Source of the DNA: Polaribacter marinus
GTDB lineage: Bacteria; Bacteroidota; Bacteroidia; Flavobacteriales; Flavobacteriaceae
Reading direction: 5' to 3'
Assembly (NCBI RefSeq): GCF_022662535.1
Contig: NZ_JAKQYM010000001.1
Location: forward strand, 372,001-436,000
DNA length: 64,000 nucleotides
Of this stretch, positions 7,763-15,708 are shown piece after piece. Made by a program: the position numbers and the translations under genes. A model generated the notes under the pieces. The model was not told the DNA's origin. It ran no database searches and saw only the letters and a list, made by a program, of their open reading frames with translations. Each line of letters begins with the position of its first letter. The first letter of the stretch is position 1.

Positions 7763-8113
7763 ATGGGAAAAAATTCTGAAAAACCAACAACTTCAACAAA
7801 TGCTCAAGAAATTGATAGAATTGAAGCTGTTAGAAATTTAATATTTGGAGAAAATATTAAACAATACAATAATGAATTTGCAGACGTTTATGATAAAATA
7901 AAAGCGCTACAAGACCAAACAAATAAAAATCTATCAGAATCTGTTTCTAATTTAGAAAATAAATTAGCAGATTTAGAAAGTTTAATGGATCATAAATTTC
8001 AAGATTTAAATAGTGATTTAGATAAAAGACTTGCCGATTTAGATGATGAAAAAGCAGATAGAAGAACGTTAGGAAAAGCTTTAGAGAAAATTGCACTTAT
8101 GTTGCAAGAATAG
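7763..8113 (+). CDS. Coiled-coil protein, first gene of the Rab-like GTPase operon
   Basis: 116 residues. After a low-complexity Ser/Thr start, residues about 18-116 have heptad spacing (LENKLADLESLMDHKFQDL, DLDKRLADLDDEKADRR), predicting a long coiled coil; no signal peptide or TM. Database names for such proteins are often wrong because coiled coils match by chance. The TAG is followed directly by the ATG of the next gene, so the two are translated together. It may be a scaffold or oligomerising partner of the longin-like protein; that is inference from operon order. Confidence 0.8.
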   Translation: MGKNSEKPTTSTNAQEIDRIEAVRNLIFGENIKQYNNEFADVYDKIKALQDQTNKNLSESVSNLENKLADLESLMDHKFQDLNSDLDKRLADLDDEKADRRTLGKALEKIALMLQE

Positions 8114-8932
8114 ATGAAAAATACAACTGTAGATAACAATAAAGACAATCGTTTTGAGTTGCTCAGAGAACTTTTATTAGCAGAAGATAGAGAGAAATTT
8201 AATTCACTTAGTCAAGAAATTATTCTTAGAGAAAAATTGGCTAAAAGAGTTTCTCCTCTTGTCGATGAGAAAATCGAAGATCTTCGTGAAAATTTCCCGG
8301 TTTATTTTGGAGATACCATTACAGAAACCATAAAAGTTCAAATTAGAGACTCTCAAGATGAAGTTGTAGAAGCCTTGTACCCAATTATGGGTAAATTGGT
8401 TAAGAAAGCTATTGTTAGCGAAATCACTAAGTTATCTGACAGTATTAATAAAACAATCAAAGAAAAATTCTCTGTACAAGAAATTATAAAAAGATTTTTT
8501 AAAGGCAAAAAAAATGACGCAGATGTAGTTCTGCAAGAAGTTTTTGAACCAATTATAGAAGAAGTTTTTATTATTGAAAAAGATTCTGGTTTGCTTTCTG
8601 GAAGTTATTCTAGAGGGAATATAGCTGATAAAGATATGGTTTCTGGAATGTTAACAGCAATTAAATCTTTTGCCGAAGATGCATTTTCTAAAGAAGGACA
8701 GGATTTAGAAGATATTAAATTCGAGACTTTCCAAATTTCTTTAAAAAACTTTAAAACAATTTACATTGCCATTGCAACATCAGGAGTTTTAAACTCAGGC
8801 TTTAAAGACGAACTATCTGATCATATTAACAATATTGCTGAGATTATTTTAAGAGATCGTTCATACCTAGCTGAAGAAGAAAAATTAAATGATTTAATTA
8901 AACGTCATTTAATTCAAGAAAAATCTAGATAA
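8114..8932 (+). CDS. Longin/roadblock-like signalling protein with N-terminal helices
   Basis: 272 residues. Residues 1-135 are helical and charged. Residues about 148-248 (IEEVFIIEKDSGLL, then DKDMVSGMLTAIKSFAEDAF, then a strand IYIAIATSG and a closing helix) resemble the small sensory module found beside small GTPases in cyanobacteria and archaea (IEEVFLIHxxTGLL ... DxDMVSGMLTAIxxFVxDSF, recalled from memory). Such longin/roadblock-like folds typically bind Ras-like GTPases. The ATG abuts the TAG of the coiled-coil gene, and the Rab-like GTPase follows after 20 bp, supporting a partnership. The GTPase-binding role is inferred. Confidence 0.75.
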   Translation: MKNTTVDNNKDNRFELLRELLLAEDREKFNSLSQEIILREKLAKRVSPLVDEKIEDLRENFPVYFGDTITETIKVQIRDSQDEVVEALYPIMGKLVKKAIVSEITKLSDSINKTIKEKFSVQEIIKRFFKGKKNDADVVLQEVFEPIIEEVFIIEKDSGLLSGSYSRGNIADKDMVSGMLTAIKSFAEDAFSKEGQDLEDIKFETFQISLKNFKTIYIAIATSGVLNSGFKDELSDHINNIAEIILRDRSYLAEEEKLNDLIKRHLIQEKSR

Positions 8933-8952
8933 ATTTACATTATATTTATTAA

Positions 8953-9438
8953 ATGATTGCTAAAAAAGTTTTACTTGTTGGTAATTTTGGAGTTGGAAAA
9001 ACTTCATTAATTAGAAGGTTTGTTACAAATGAATTTTCCGAAGATTATATAAGTACAATTGGAGTTAGAATAAGCAAAAAAGAAGTTCAGTATAATGAGC
9101 AAATTGTAAAATTGCTAATTTGGGATGTTGCAGGGACTAGTGGTAATGAAAAAATACCAAAGGCCTATTTTTTAGGAGCTAATGCAGCAATGTATGTTTT
9201 TGATTTAAGTAGAGAAGAGACTTATATTGCATTAGAAGAAAACCTTAAAATGGTTAAAGAATTATCTGGTTTACAGAATATTACTTTAATTGGAAATAAA
9301 AAGGATTTATTAACATCAGAAGAATTAATAGCAGTAAAAAATAAAATTACAGTTCCTATAGATTTAATTACAAGCGCCAAAGATGATGAAAATGTAGAAG
9401 ATGCTTTCACATTACTTACGGCAGAATCTTTAAAATAA
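8953..9438 (+). CDS. Rab/Ras-like small GTPase
   Basis: 161 residues, a single G domain. G1 GNFGVGKT is 10-17, the G2 threonine T35 lies in YISTIGV, G3 WDVAG is 57-61, G4 NKKD is 115-118 and G5 TSAK is 140-143. The YISTIGV...KLLIWDVAG run is close to eukaryotic Rab proteins. The residue after DxxG is Thr62, where Ras/Rab normally have catalytic Gln, so intrinsic hydrolysis may be slow or differently catalysed. No C-terminal cysteines for prenylation. It sits between a longin-like protein and a hybrid kinase (6 bp to the TTG), arguing for a bacterial signalling switch. Effector and GAP are unknown. Confidence 0.9.
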   Translation: MIAKKVLLVGNFGVGKTSLIRRFVTNEFSEDYISTIGVRISKKEVQYNEQIVKLLIWDVAGTSGNEKIPKAYFLGANAAMYVFDLSREETYIALEENLKMVKELSGLQNITLIGNKKDLLTSEELIAVKNKITVPIDLITSAKDDENVEDAFTLLTAESLK

Positions 9439-9444
9439 TACCTT

Positions 9445-10965
9445 TTGATACCAGCAAAAATAGAAGATGTTTTTATACAAATTACAACAGATATAAATGG
9501 AGTGATTTTAAGTATAGATGCAGGTAAATTTGCAGAAAAAGAATTTACTTTACATCAATCTGTTTATAGGAGTTGCCCTTTTTTAGAAGGAACTTTAGAA
9601 GCGTTGCCTTATAATGAGCCTTTTCTTATTGAAGCAATGATTATACATTCAAATTCAATTGAATATAATGTTGATGTTGAGATTTTTAAAAGAGAAGAAA
9701 GTATTTCTGTTTTAATCCATAATAGAACAAATGTTTACAAGTATGTAGATCAACTGAATCAAAAAAGAAATGATATTTTCTTTATTAAAAGAGAAATTGC
9801 CGAAAAAAATAAAGAGTTAGATCGACTAAGAAAAATTGCTGACAAAGCGAATGAGGAGAAATCTCGTTTTTTAGCCATGATAAGCCATGAAATTAGAAAT
9901 CCTTTAAATGTTATTTTAGGTTATTCTGAAATGATTGCTGAAGAAAATGCAGATGTACAAAAATACATCAATTCTTTGTTGGATGCAGGACATAATTTAA
10001 AAGTAATTGTGGAAGATATTTTAGATTTATCTCGAATAGAAGCAGGGAAACTAGAATTGGTTTCAGAGCAAATTTCAATTACTAAAATTGTAGAAACTTG
10101 CATTGCTAATTTTTATCATCAACAAAAAACGAAAGAAGTAAAATTAGAATATTTTATTTCTGAAAAGGTGCCAACTTTTATTTTAGGAGATTCAGTAAGA
10201 ATTACTCAGGTTTTGTCTAATTTAATGAGTAATGCTATTAAATTCACTAAAAAAGGAATTGTAAAAATTGATGTTGAAGCTGTTTCTGAAACAGCAGAAA
10301 ATGCAGTATTAAAGTTTGTTATTTCTGATACAGGAAGAGGAATGACAAATGATCAAGTTGCTAAAATATTTGAAGAATATCAGCAAACAGAAATTAATGA
10401 CAACCGTGTTTTTGGGGGTGCAGGATTAGGGTTAGCTATTGTAAAACGTTTGGTTCATGCTATGAATGGAGTGATTTTAGTAGAAAGTAAGATTGATAAG
10501 GGAACACGTTTTTCAATTGAAATCTCTTTTAAAAAAGTTGTAAATCATACCTTACCTCAGAAACAAAAAAATGTTGAAGTCAATTTCAATAGTTTGAAAG
10601 GGCGAAGAATTTTAGTAGCAGATGATGATGTTTTAAATCAAACAATCGTTGCTCACATTTTAAATAAAGAAAAAACAGTAACAACGATTGTAAACGATGG
10701 ATTAGAGGCTTTAGATAAAATTAGTAAAGAATCTTTTGATGTAATTTTATTGGATATTAATATGCCAAATATGACAGGGGAAGATTTAATGAGGCAAAGG
10801 GATCTGTTTGATAAACTTAATATTGACACCCCTTTTTTAGCGTTAACAGCAAACACATCATCCAAAGATGTTCAAAGGTATTTATCGCTTGGTTTTTCTG
10901 GAATTATCTCTAAACCATACACAGCAACAGAATTTGTTGAAAAAATAAAAAAGGTCCTTCCTTAA
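9445..10965 (+). CDS. Hybrid histidine kinase (HisKA-HATPase-REC), soluble
   Basis: 506 residues with TTG start (9445), 6 bp after the GTPase stop; no closer ATG fits. Residues 1-100 form a PAS-like or other sensory domain, 100-140 a coiled linker, HisKA has phospho-acceptor H148 in ISHEIRNP, HATPase_c has N-box NLMSNAIKF (259-267), G1 DTGRGM and G2 GAGLGL, and the REC domain (385-506) has D393-D395, phospho-acceptor D437 and K490. No TM segment, so it reads a cytosolic signal, plausibly the GTPase/longin module beside it. No output domain is present after REC, so phosphate may pass to another protein. Confidence 0.92.
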   Translation: MIPAKIEDVFIQITTDINGVILSIDAGKFAEKEFTLHQSVYRSCPFLEGTLEALPYNEPFLIEAMIIHSNSIEYNVDVEIFKREESISVLIHNRTNVYKYVDQLNQKRNDIFFIKREIAEKNKELDRLRKIADKANEEKSRFLAMISHEIRNPLNVILGYSEMIAEENADVQKYINSLLDAGHNLKVIVEDILDLSRIEAGKLELVSEQISITKIVETCIANFYHQQKTKEVKLEYFISEKVPTFILGDSVRITQVLSNLMSNAIKFTKKGIVKIDVEAVSETAENAVLKFVISDTGRGMTNDQVAKIFEEYQQTEINDNRVFGGAGLGLAIVKRLVHAMNGVILVESKIDKGTRFSIEISFKKVVNHTLPQKQKNVEVNFNSLKGRRILVADDDVLNQTIVAHILNKEKTVTTIVNDGLEALDKISKESFDVILLDINMPNMTGEDLMRQRDLFDKLNIDTPFLALTANTSSKDVQRYLSLGFSGIISKPYTATEFVEKIKKVLP

Positions 10966-10981
10966 TTCTAGAAGTTCAAAA

Positions 10982-12085
10982 TTATATCAAACTTAAAAAT
11001 ATTTTAATCTCTTCTTTTGTTGTGAAAAAATTTGGACTAACTCTAATGTTTTCAGCTTGCAGACTAACTAATACTTTGTGTTCTTTAAGTTTATTATAAA
11101 GTATTTTTGTTGTTTTTAGAGCTCCTGTATTAAAATGTATAATAGCTGTTCTTTCTTCTTTGTTTTTTATAGGAGTTACTATTTGGTGCCCTTTTCCTTG
11201 AATTCCTTTAATTAGTATGTCTGTATTCTCTATTGCTTTATTATAAATATTTTGAACGCCAATATTTAAAAGTAATTCTAATCCGGCAGACCAAGCATCA
11301 AATAGGGAATATGCAATTGTGCCTGTTTCAAATTTTCTGGCATCATTATAATAAGTAAGTTTATCATGAATGTTTTCAGCAGCATACATTCCCGGTAAAA
11401 CCGGATGAATCTTTTCTACAACTTTTTTGCTTACGTATAAGAATCCTGTTCCGTGTGTTCCTAATAACCATTTAAAACCACAACCAGACATAACATCAAT
11501 TTGTTCTTTTTCAACATCTATTGGAATCATTCCTGCTGCTTGAGCCGCATCAACAACAAATATGGCTCCTTTTTTGTGAGCAAATTTTCCAATTGCAGAA
11601 AGGTTTGGTCTAAAACCGCTATTGTATCTTACGGCAGCAACTGCAACAACACGCGTTTTATTATCAATAAGTTTTTCAAATGCTTCAGGTTCTATTCGAT
11701 TATCCTTATGTACTTTAACAAATCTAATTTCAACTCCTTTTTTTTGAAGTTGTAACCAAGGAAAAGCATTGTTCCAATGCTCTCGCTCTGGAATTACAAT
11801 ATTGTCCCCTTTTTTGAAGGGGATACCTTGTGCAACGATTCCTAAGCCAACACCTGTACTCGTTGTTAAAGCATATTCTGAAGGAGATCCACCTAGTATT
11901 TTAGATAAGTGAATGCGTAAGTTATTGCGATTAAAGGCTTTTTTATAAAGAGGGTTTATTTCTGTTTTTAAGTATTCTTGAAGCTTTTTGTTTACTAATA
12001 AGTTTAAAGGGCTTTGAGAGGCACTATTTAGAAAAATAGCTTCTTTAGTTATTGGGAATAAAGATCTTATATGCTCTAGGTTCAT
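10982..12085 (-). CDS. Class V aminotransferase (cysteine-desulfurase-like fold)
   Basis: 367 residues. The PLP-binding lysine is K205 in SGCGFKWLLGTHGTGFLYVS; D179 and Q182 (VVDAAQAAG) stack on and bind the cofactor; TTSTGVGLGIV (74-84) is the phosphate-binding turn. It resembles SufS/NifS-like or isopenicillin-epimerase-like class V enzymes but lacks a clear persulfide cysteine loop, so cysteine desulfurase activity is not supported. Convergent with the hybrid kinase gene, 16 bp apart, without a clear terminator hairpin. Substrate unknown. Confidence 0.87.
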   Translation of the reverse strand: MNLEHIRSLFPITKEAIFLNSASQSPLNLLVNKKLQEYLKTEINPLYKKAFNRNNLRIHLSKILGGSPSEYALTTSTGVGLGIVAQGIPFKKGDNIVIPEREHWNNAFPWLQLQKKGVEIRFVKVHKDNRIEPEAFEKLIDNKTRVVAVAAVRYNSGFRPNLSAIGKFAHKKGAIFVVDAAQAAGMIPIDVEKEQIDVMSGCGFKWLLGTHGTGFLYVSKKVVEKIHPVLPGMYAAENIHDKLTYYNDARKFETGTIAYSLFDAWSAGLELLLNIGVQNIYNKAIENTDILIKGIQGKGHQIVTPIKNKEERTAIIHFNTGALKTTKILYNKLKEHKVLVSLQAENIRVSPNFFTTKEEIKIFLSLI

Positions 12086-12130
12086 TTTGAGTTAGCTTAT
12101 TTTATTTAAAATTTAGCAACTGTAAATCTT

Positions 12131-13366
12131 TTAATACCAGCGTTTCTTTTTCTTTTTAGAAGCTTCAGATTTTCTTCCTTTTTTATGTTTGCTGATTGTG
12201 TTTGGTTGCTTCTTTTTGTGTTTTGGTTTAGAAATTGGATAAGGATGTTCATCAATAACTTTAATCGGCTTTTCAATTAAAGTTTCTATAGTTTTAATGT
12301 ATCCATTTTCATCTGGAGAACAGAATGAAAATGCAATTCCAGATTTCCCAGCTCTACCTGTTCTACCAATTCTATGAATATAAGTTTCTGGAATGTTTGG
12401 AATATCAAAATTAATAATGGCATCTACATTTGTAATGTCAATTCCACGAGCAGCAACATCTGTAGCGATTAGAATATTTGCTTTTTTGTTTTTAAAATCT
12501 TCAATTGCTTTGTTTCTGATTGCTTGTGTTTTGTCTCCATGAATACTAGTAACTTTGTATCCATTTTTATTTAAAGACTCTTCTAATTTGTCAACACCAA
12601 ATTTTGTGCGTCTAAAAATGATTATTTTTCCATTGATTGTATTTCTTAATAAATGCAAACACAAATCTGTTTTATTCTTTTTTGGAAGATAATATAATAA
12701 TTGGCCTATGTTTTTTGCGGTTGTTTCTTCTGGGTTGATTTCAACCTTAATAGGATTTTTTAGAATCTTTTTTGATAATTCATCTATTTTTTCTGGGATG
12801 GTTGCAGAAAAAAGTAAAGTTTGTTTTTTCTTAGGACATAATGCTTCTATTTTTTTTACATCGTTTATAAAGCCCATGTCTAACATTAAATCGGCTTCAT
12901 CTAAAACAAAAATTTCAATCGCACTTAAATCTACGTTTCCTTGTAATTGTAGGTCAATTAATCTTCCTGGGGTTGCAATTAAAATATCTACGCCTTCTGC
13001 TAAGATTTCTTTTTGAGGTTCTAAAGAAACACCTCCAACAACTGCTGTTGTAATTAAATTGGTGTATTTGCTATAACTTTTAAAGTTTTCTAGAATTTGT
13101 ATTGCCAACTCTCTAGTTGGTGTAATAACCAAAGATTTTATCTTTTTTTTATCTTTTTCTACCTCTTGATTTTCAGATAAAAGCTGAATGATTGGTAGAG
13201 CAAAAGCAGCAGTTTTTCCTGTACCTGTATTTGCAGAAACAATAACGTTTTTTTTTGCTAATACTAAAGGGATTGTTTTTTCTTGGACTAAAGTTGGTGT
13301 GTGAAACCTTTCTTCAGCAACTGCTTTTAAGATGGATTTATGTAAGGGTAATTCAGAAAATTGCAT
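12131..13366 (-). CDS. DEAD-box ATP-dependent RNA helicase
   Basis: 411 residues. Motifs in order: Q-motif region (F..TPTLVQ, 21-28), motif I ANTGTGKT (45-52), Ia PTRELA (81-86), II DEAD (154-157), III SAT (185-187), and VI HRIGRTGRAG (about 331-340). The C-terminal 35 residues are very basic (runs of K), typical of an RhlE-type RNA-binding tail. It probably acts in ribosome assembly or mRNA turnover, often important in the cold. A clear TACCTTTGC promoter lies 16 bp upstream. Confidence 0.95.
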   Translation of the reverse strand: MQFSELPLHKSILKAVAEERFHTPTLVQEKTIPLVLAKKNVIVSANTGTGKTAAFALPIIQLLSENQEVEKDKKKIKSLVITPTRELAIQILENFKSYSKYTNLITTAVVGGVSLEPQKEILAEGVDILIATPGRLIDLQLQGNVDLSAIEIFVLDEADLMLDMGFINDVKKIEALCPKKKQTLLFSATIPEKIDELSKKILKNPIKVEINPEETTAKNIGQLLYYLPKKNKTDLCLHLLRNTINGKIIIFRRTKFGVDKLEESLNKNGYKVTSIHGDKTQAIRNKAIEDFKNKKANILIATDVAARGIDITNVDAIINFDIPNIPETYIHRIGRTGRAGKSGIAFSFCSPDENGYIKTIETLIEKPIKVIDEHPYPISKPKHKKKQPNTISKHKKGRKSEASKKKKKRWY

Positions 13367-13381
13367 TGAATAATTTTTAAT

Positions 13382-13390
13382 GCAAAGGTA
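13382..13390 (-). promoter_or_regulatory. Bacteroidota -7 promoter element (TACCTTTGC) for the helicase
   Basis: Minus strand TACCTTTGC exactly matches TAnnTTTGC; the ATG at 13366 is 15 bp downstream, giving a very short leader. Confidence 0.65.
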
Positions 13391-13471
13391 GTTTAAAAGA
13401 GTCTATGATTTTTTTAATTTTAAAAAGGTGTTTTCTGTAGGGTAGTATATGTGGTTTTGTAACAAAAGAAG

Positions 13472-14113
13472 TTATAAACGCTCTTCAATCCATGTTTTAA
13501 AGCTGTAAAAATTTTGTGGGGCAACTCCATGTCCAACAGGATATTCAGAATATACATTTTGTAAGCCTAAGTTATCTAGAAAAGGTTTGCTTTTTCTTGC
13601 CCAATCTATAGGTAATACTTGATCAACAGAGCCATGAGAGCAGTAATAACTAGTTTTAATGTCTTTAGAAATTGTTTGGGGTAATAATTCTGTATTTATA
13701 TATCCACTTAAAGCAATTACATGTTGTACTTTATTAGGATAGAAAAAACTTAATGAATAACTTAAAATAGCACCTTGACTAAAGCCTAGTAGAAAAGTTT
13801 TATCAGGATTTGTATTGTATTTTTTCTTGATTTCATCAATAAAAACAGCAATTTTATCTAAAGATTCTTTGGCTTCTTTTAAATCTGAAAACTTACCATT
13901 TTTATCATCAAAGTTAATAGAATACCAAGCATAACTTCCAAATCCCAAAGAAAAAGGAGCTTGTGCGCTAACAATTAATAATTCTTTAGGTAATTCTTCT
14001 GCAAACGAGAATAAATCTTGCTCATTACTTCCGTAACCATGTAAAAGAATAAGTAAAGGTGTGTTTTCTATAGTTATTTTTGGTGCTCTAATAAGGTAAT
14101 GCAAATTGCTCAT
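13472..14113 (-). CDS. Alpha/beta hydrolase (phospholipase/carboxylesterase family)
   Basis: 213 residues, the short esterase class (like YpfH or acyl-protein thioesterase). Oxyanion-hole LLHGYGSNEQDL is 24-34; nucleophile S112 in GFSQGA; D164 in GSVDQVLPI; H195 in VGHGVAP. No signal peptide, so cytosolic. It hydrolyses carboxylic esters; the natural substrate is unknown. It starts a minus-strand run that continues 5 bp upstream with the DUF4870 gene. Confidence 0.9.
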   Translation of the reverse strand: MSNLHYLIRAPKITIENTPLLILLHGYGSNEQDLFSFAEELPKELLIVSAQAPFSLGFGSYAWYSINFDDKNGKFSDLKEAKESLDKIAVFIDEIKKKYNTNPDKTFLLGFSQGAILSYSLSFFYPNKVQHVIALSGYINTELLPQTISKDIKTSYYCSHGSVDQVLPIDWARKSKPFLDNLGLQNVYSEYPVGHGVAPQNFYSFKTWIEERL

Positions 14114-14118
14114 AAATA

Positions 14119-14445
14119 TTAAAAGTTTTTAAACCAATCTTGAAAATGACCTCCAATAACTGGAATTGTTTTTTCTTCTCCTTGTAATGCGCCAATAATA
14201 CTTATTAACCAAAGGATAAAAATAACAACACCAAAAGCCCAACCAATAAATGAACCAATCATATCATAGACTAACCATTTGTTAATAATTAAAAGTAGGT
14301 TAATTCCTATTGATTGTTTGATATAAAAACTTGTAAAAGAGTTTTTCTTGCTGTTGTTTAAAAAGATGGCGATAATAAGTCCTATTAACCATAAATGACT
14401 AATAATTGCAAAAGCTTTTCCTTCGTTAACTGTTTGGTTTTCCAT
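14119..14445 (-). CDS. DUF4870-type small membrane protein
   Basis: 108 residues with three hydrophobic helices (about 11-28, 46-64, 66-88). The pattern of a short N-terminus, a FYIKQSIGINLLLII middle and a C-terminal GEEKTIPVIGGHFQDWF matches the DUF4870 family of small inner-membrane proteins. Function unknown. Packed between the esterase (5 bp) and the dihydroorotase-like gene (6 bp), so part of a minus-strand operon. Confidence 0.82.
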   Translation of the reverse strand: MENQTVNEGKAFAIISHLWLIGLIIAIFLNNSKKNSFTSFYIKQSIGINLLLIINKWLVYDMIGSFIGWAFGVVIFILWLISIIGALQGEEKTIPVIGGHFQDWFKNF

Positions 14446-14451
14446 AATGTA

Positions 14452-15708
14452 TTAGTTGATTATTAGTTGGTTATTTGCAAAAACTCCATATACTTGTCCT
14501 TTCATTTTTTTGTTGATGAAAGCACTGTTTTTAGAGGTTGATAGAATATGTTCTTTGTTGAATATGTATTCTGTTTCTGGGTTAAAAAAGGTTATTTCCG
14601 CAGGATTTCCTTCTGTAATTGAATTACTTTCTATCCCAAAAATTTGTTTTGGTTTCGATGTAATACTTTCTATGAAATCTTCTAATTTAAAAATTGTATT
14701 TAATGCTCCAAATGCACTCTCTAAACCAATGGTTCCGTCTTTAGCTTCGCTAAATTCTACTTTTTTATGTTCTATATCGATAGGGTTATGATCTGAAGTA
14801 ATAATGTCTATAATTCCAGATTTTACAGCCTTTTGTAAGGCTTTTATATCATTTTTGGTTCTTAATGGCGGATTCGTTTTATAGCTGCTGTCAAAACTAT
14901 GAAGTTCGTCGTCAGATAAACATAGGTTGTGTATTGCAACACTACAAGTTACTTGTAGCCCTTTCTTTTTTGCTTCTTTAATTAAATCTATAGATTTTGC
15001 AGTTGAAATTGTTGGTATATGTAATTTTCCTCCAGTGTATTCTAGTAAAAATAAATCTCTAGCAATTTGAATGTGTTCTGCCAAAGCAGGACTTCCTTTT
15101 AAACCTAGTTTAGTGCTATTGACTCCTTCGTTAGCAATTCCTTCACCAGCAATGGAATTGTTTTTAGGGAAACTGAGTACTAATCCATCAAAATTTTGAG
15201 CGTATAAAAGTGCAATTTTCATCAGGTTGTCATTTGCAATAGGTTTGTTGTAATCACCAAAAGCAATTGCGCCGTGTTTTTGCATGTCGTATAGTTCTGC
15301 TAAGTCTATTCCTTTACTTTGTTGAGTTAAAGCTGTAATAGGATACAGTTTAGTAGCTGAATTTGTAGATTTGTTAAGTAAATATTCAACAGATGATTTG
15401 TTGTCTATTATTGGGTTGGTATTTGCATTTAAAGCAACAGCTGTAAATCCACTTTTTGCGGCAACTTGTAAGCCATTTTTAATAGTTTCTCTTTCTTCAT
15501 AACCGGGTTCTCCAAAAGAAACACTTGTGTCAAACCATCCACATGAGACATGTAGGTTTTCTTTTTCTACAAGTTTATATTCATTTTTAAAAGGAATAGA
15601 GTCTGCTATTTTGTTAATTTTCCCATCAACAATTAAAAGGTCTTTATTTTGATTGTGATAAGGGCTTGAGGAGTCTATAATCGTTGCCGATTTTATAAGC
15701 GTGGTCAT
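14452..15708 (-). CDS. Dihydroorotase-like protein lacking the metal-binding HxH motif
   Basis: 418 residues, amidohydrolase fold of the dihydroorotase/allantoinase group. The canonical D-x-H-x-H-x-REPG signature is here DTSVSFGEPG (60-69): both zinc histidines are Ser (62, 64) and Arg is Gly. Other parts remain, e.g. TSDHNPID (about 303-310) and GLESAFGAL. From memory this variant is widespread in flavobacteria, so it is a conserved paralogue, perhaps a non-catalytic partner of aspartate carbamoyltransferase (like PyrC-prime), not a fresh mutation. A true dihydroorotase should exist elsewhere in the genome. It overlaps the BatA-domain gene by 4 bp (ATGA). Confidence 0.88.
   Translation of the reverse strand: MTTLIKSATIIDSSSPYHNQNKDLLIVDGKINKIADSIPFKNEYKLVEKENLHVSCGWFDTSVSFGEPGYEERETIKNGLQVAAKSGFTAVALNANTNPIIDNKSSVEYLLNKSTNSATKLYPITALTQQSKGIDLAELYDMQKHGAIAFGDYNKPIANDNLMKIALLYAQNFDGLVLSFPKNNSIAGEGIANEGVNSTKLGLKGSPALAEHIQIARDLFLLEYTGGKLHIPTISTAKSIDLIKEAKKKGLQVTCSVAIHNLCLSDDELHSFDSSYKTNPPLRTKNDIKALQKAVKSGIIDIITSDHNPIDIEHKKVEFSEAKDGTIGLESAFGALNTIFKLEDFIESITSKPKQIFGIESNSITEGNPAEITFFNPETEYIFNKEHILSTSKNSAFINKKMKGQVYGVFANNQLIIN

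Noticed and set aside
12708-13016. 102-aa antisense frame in the DEAD-box helicase
   Set aside because: Low-complexity shadow of conserved helicase motifs.
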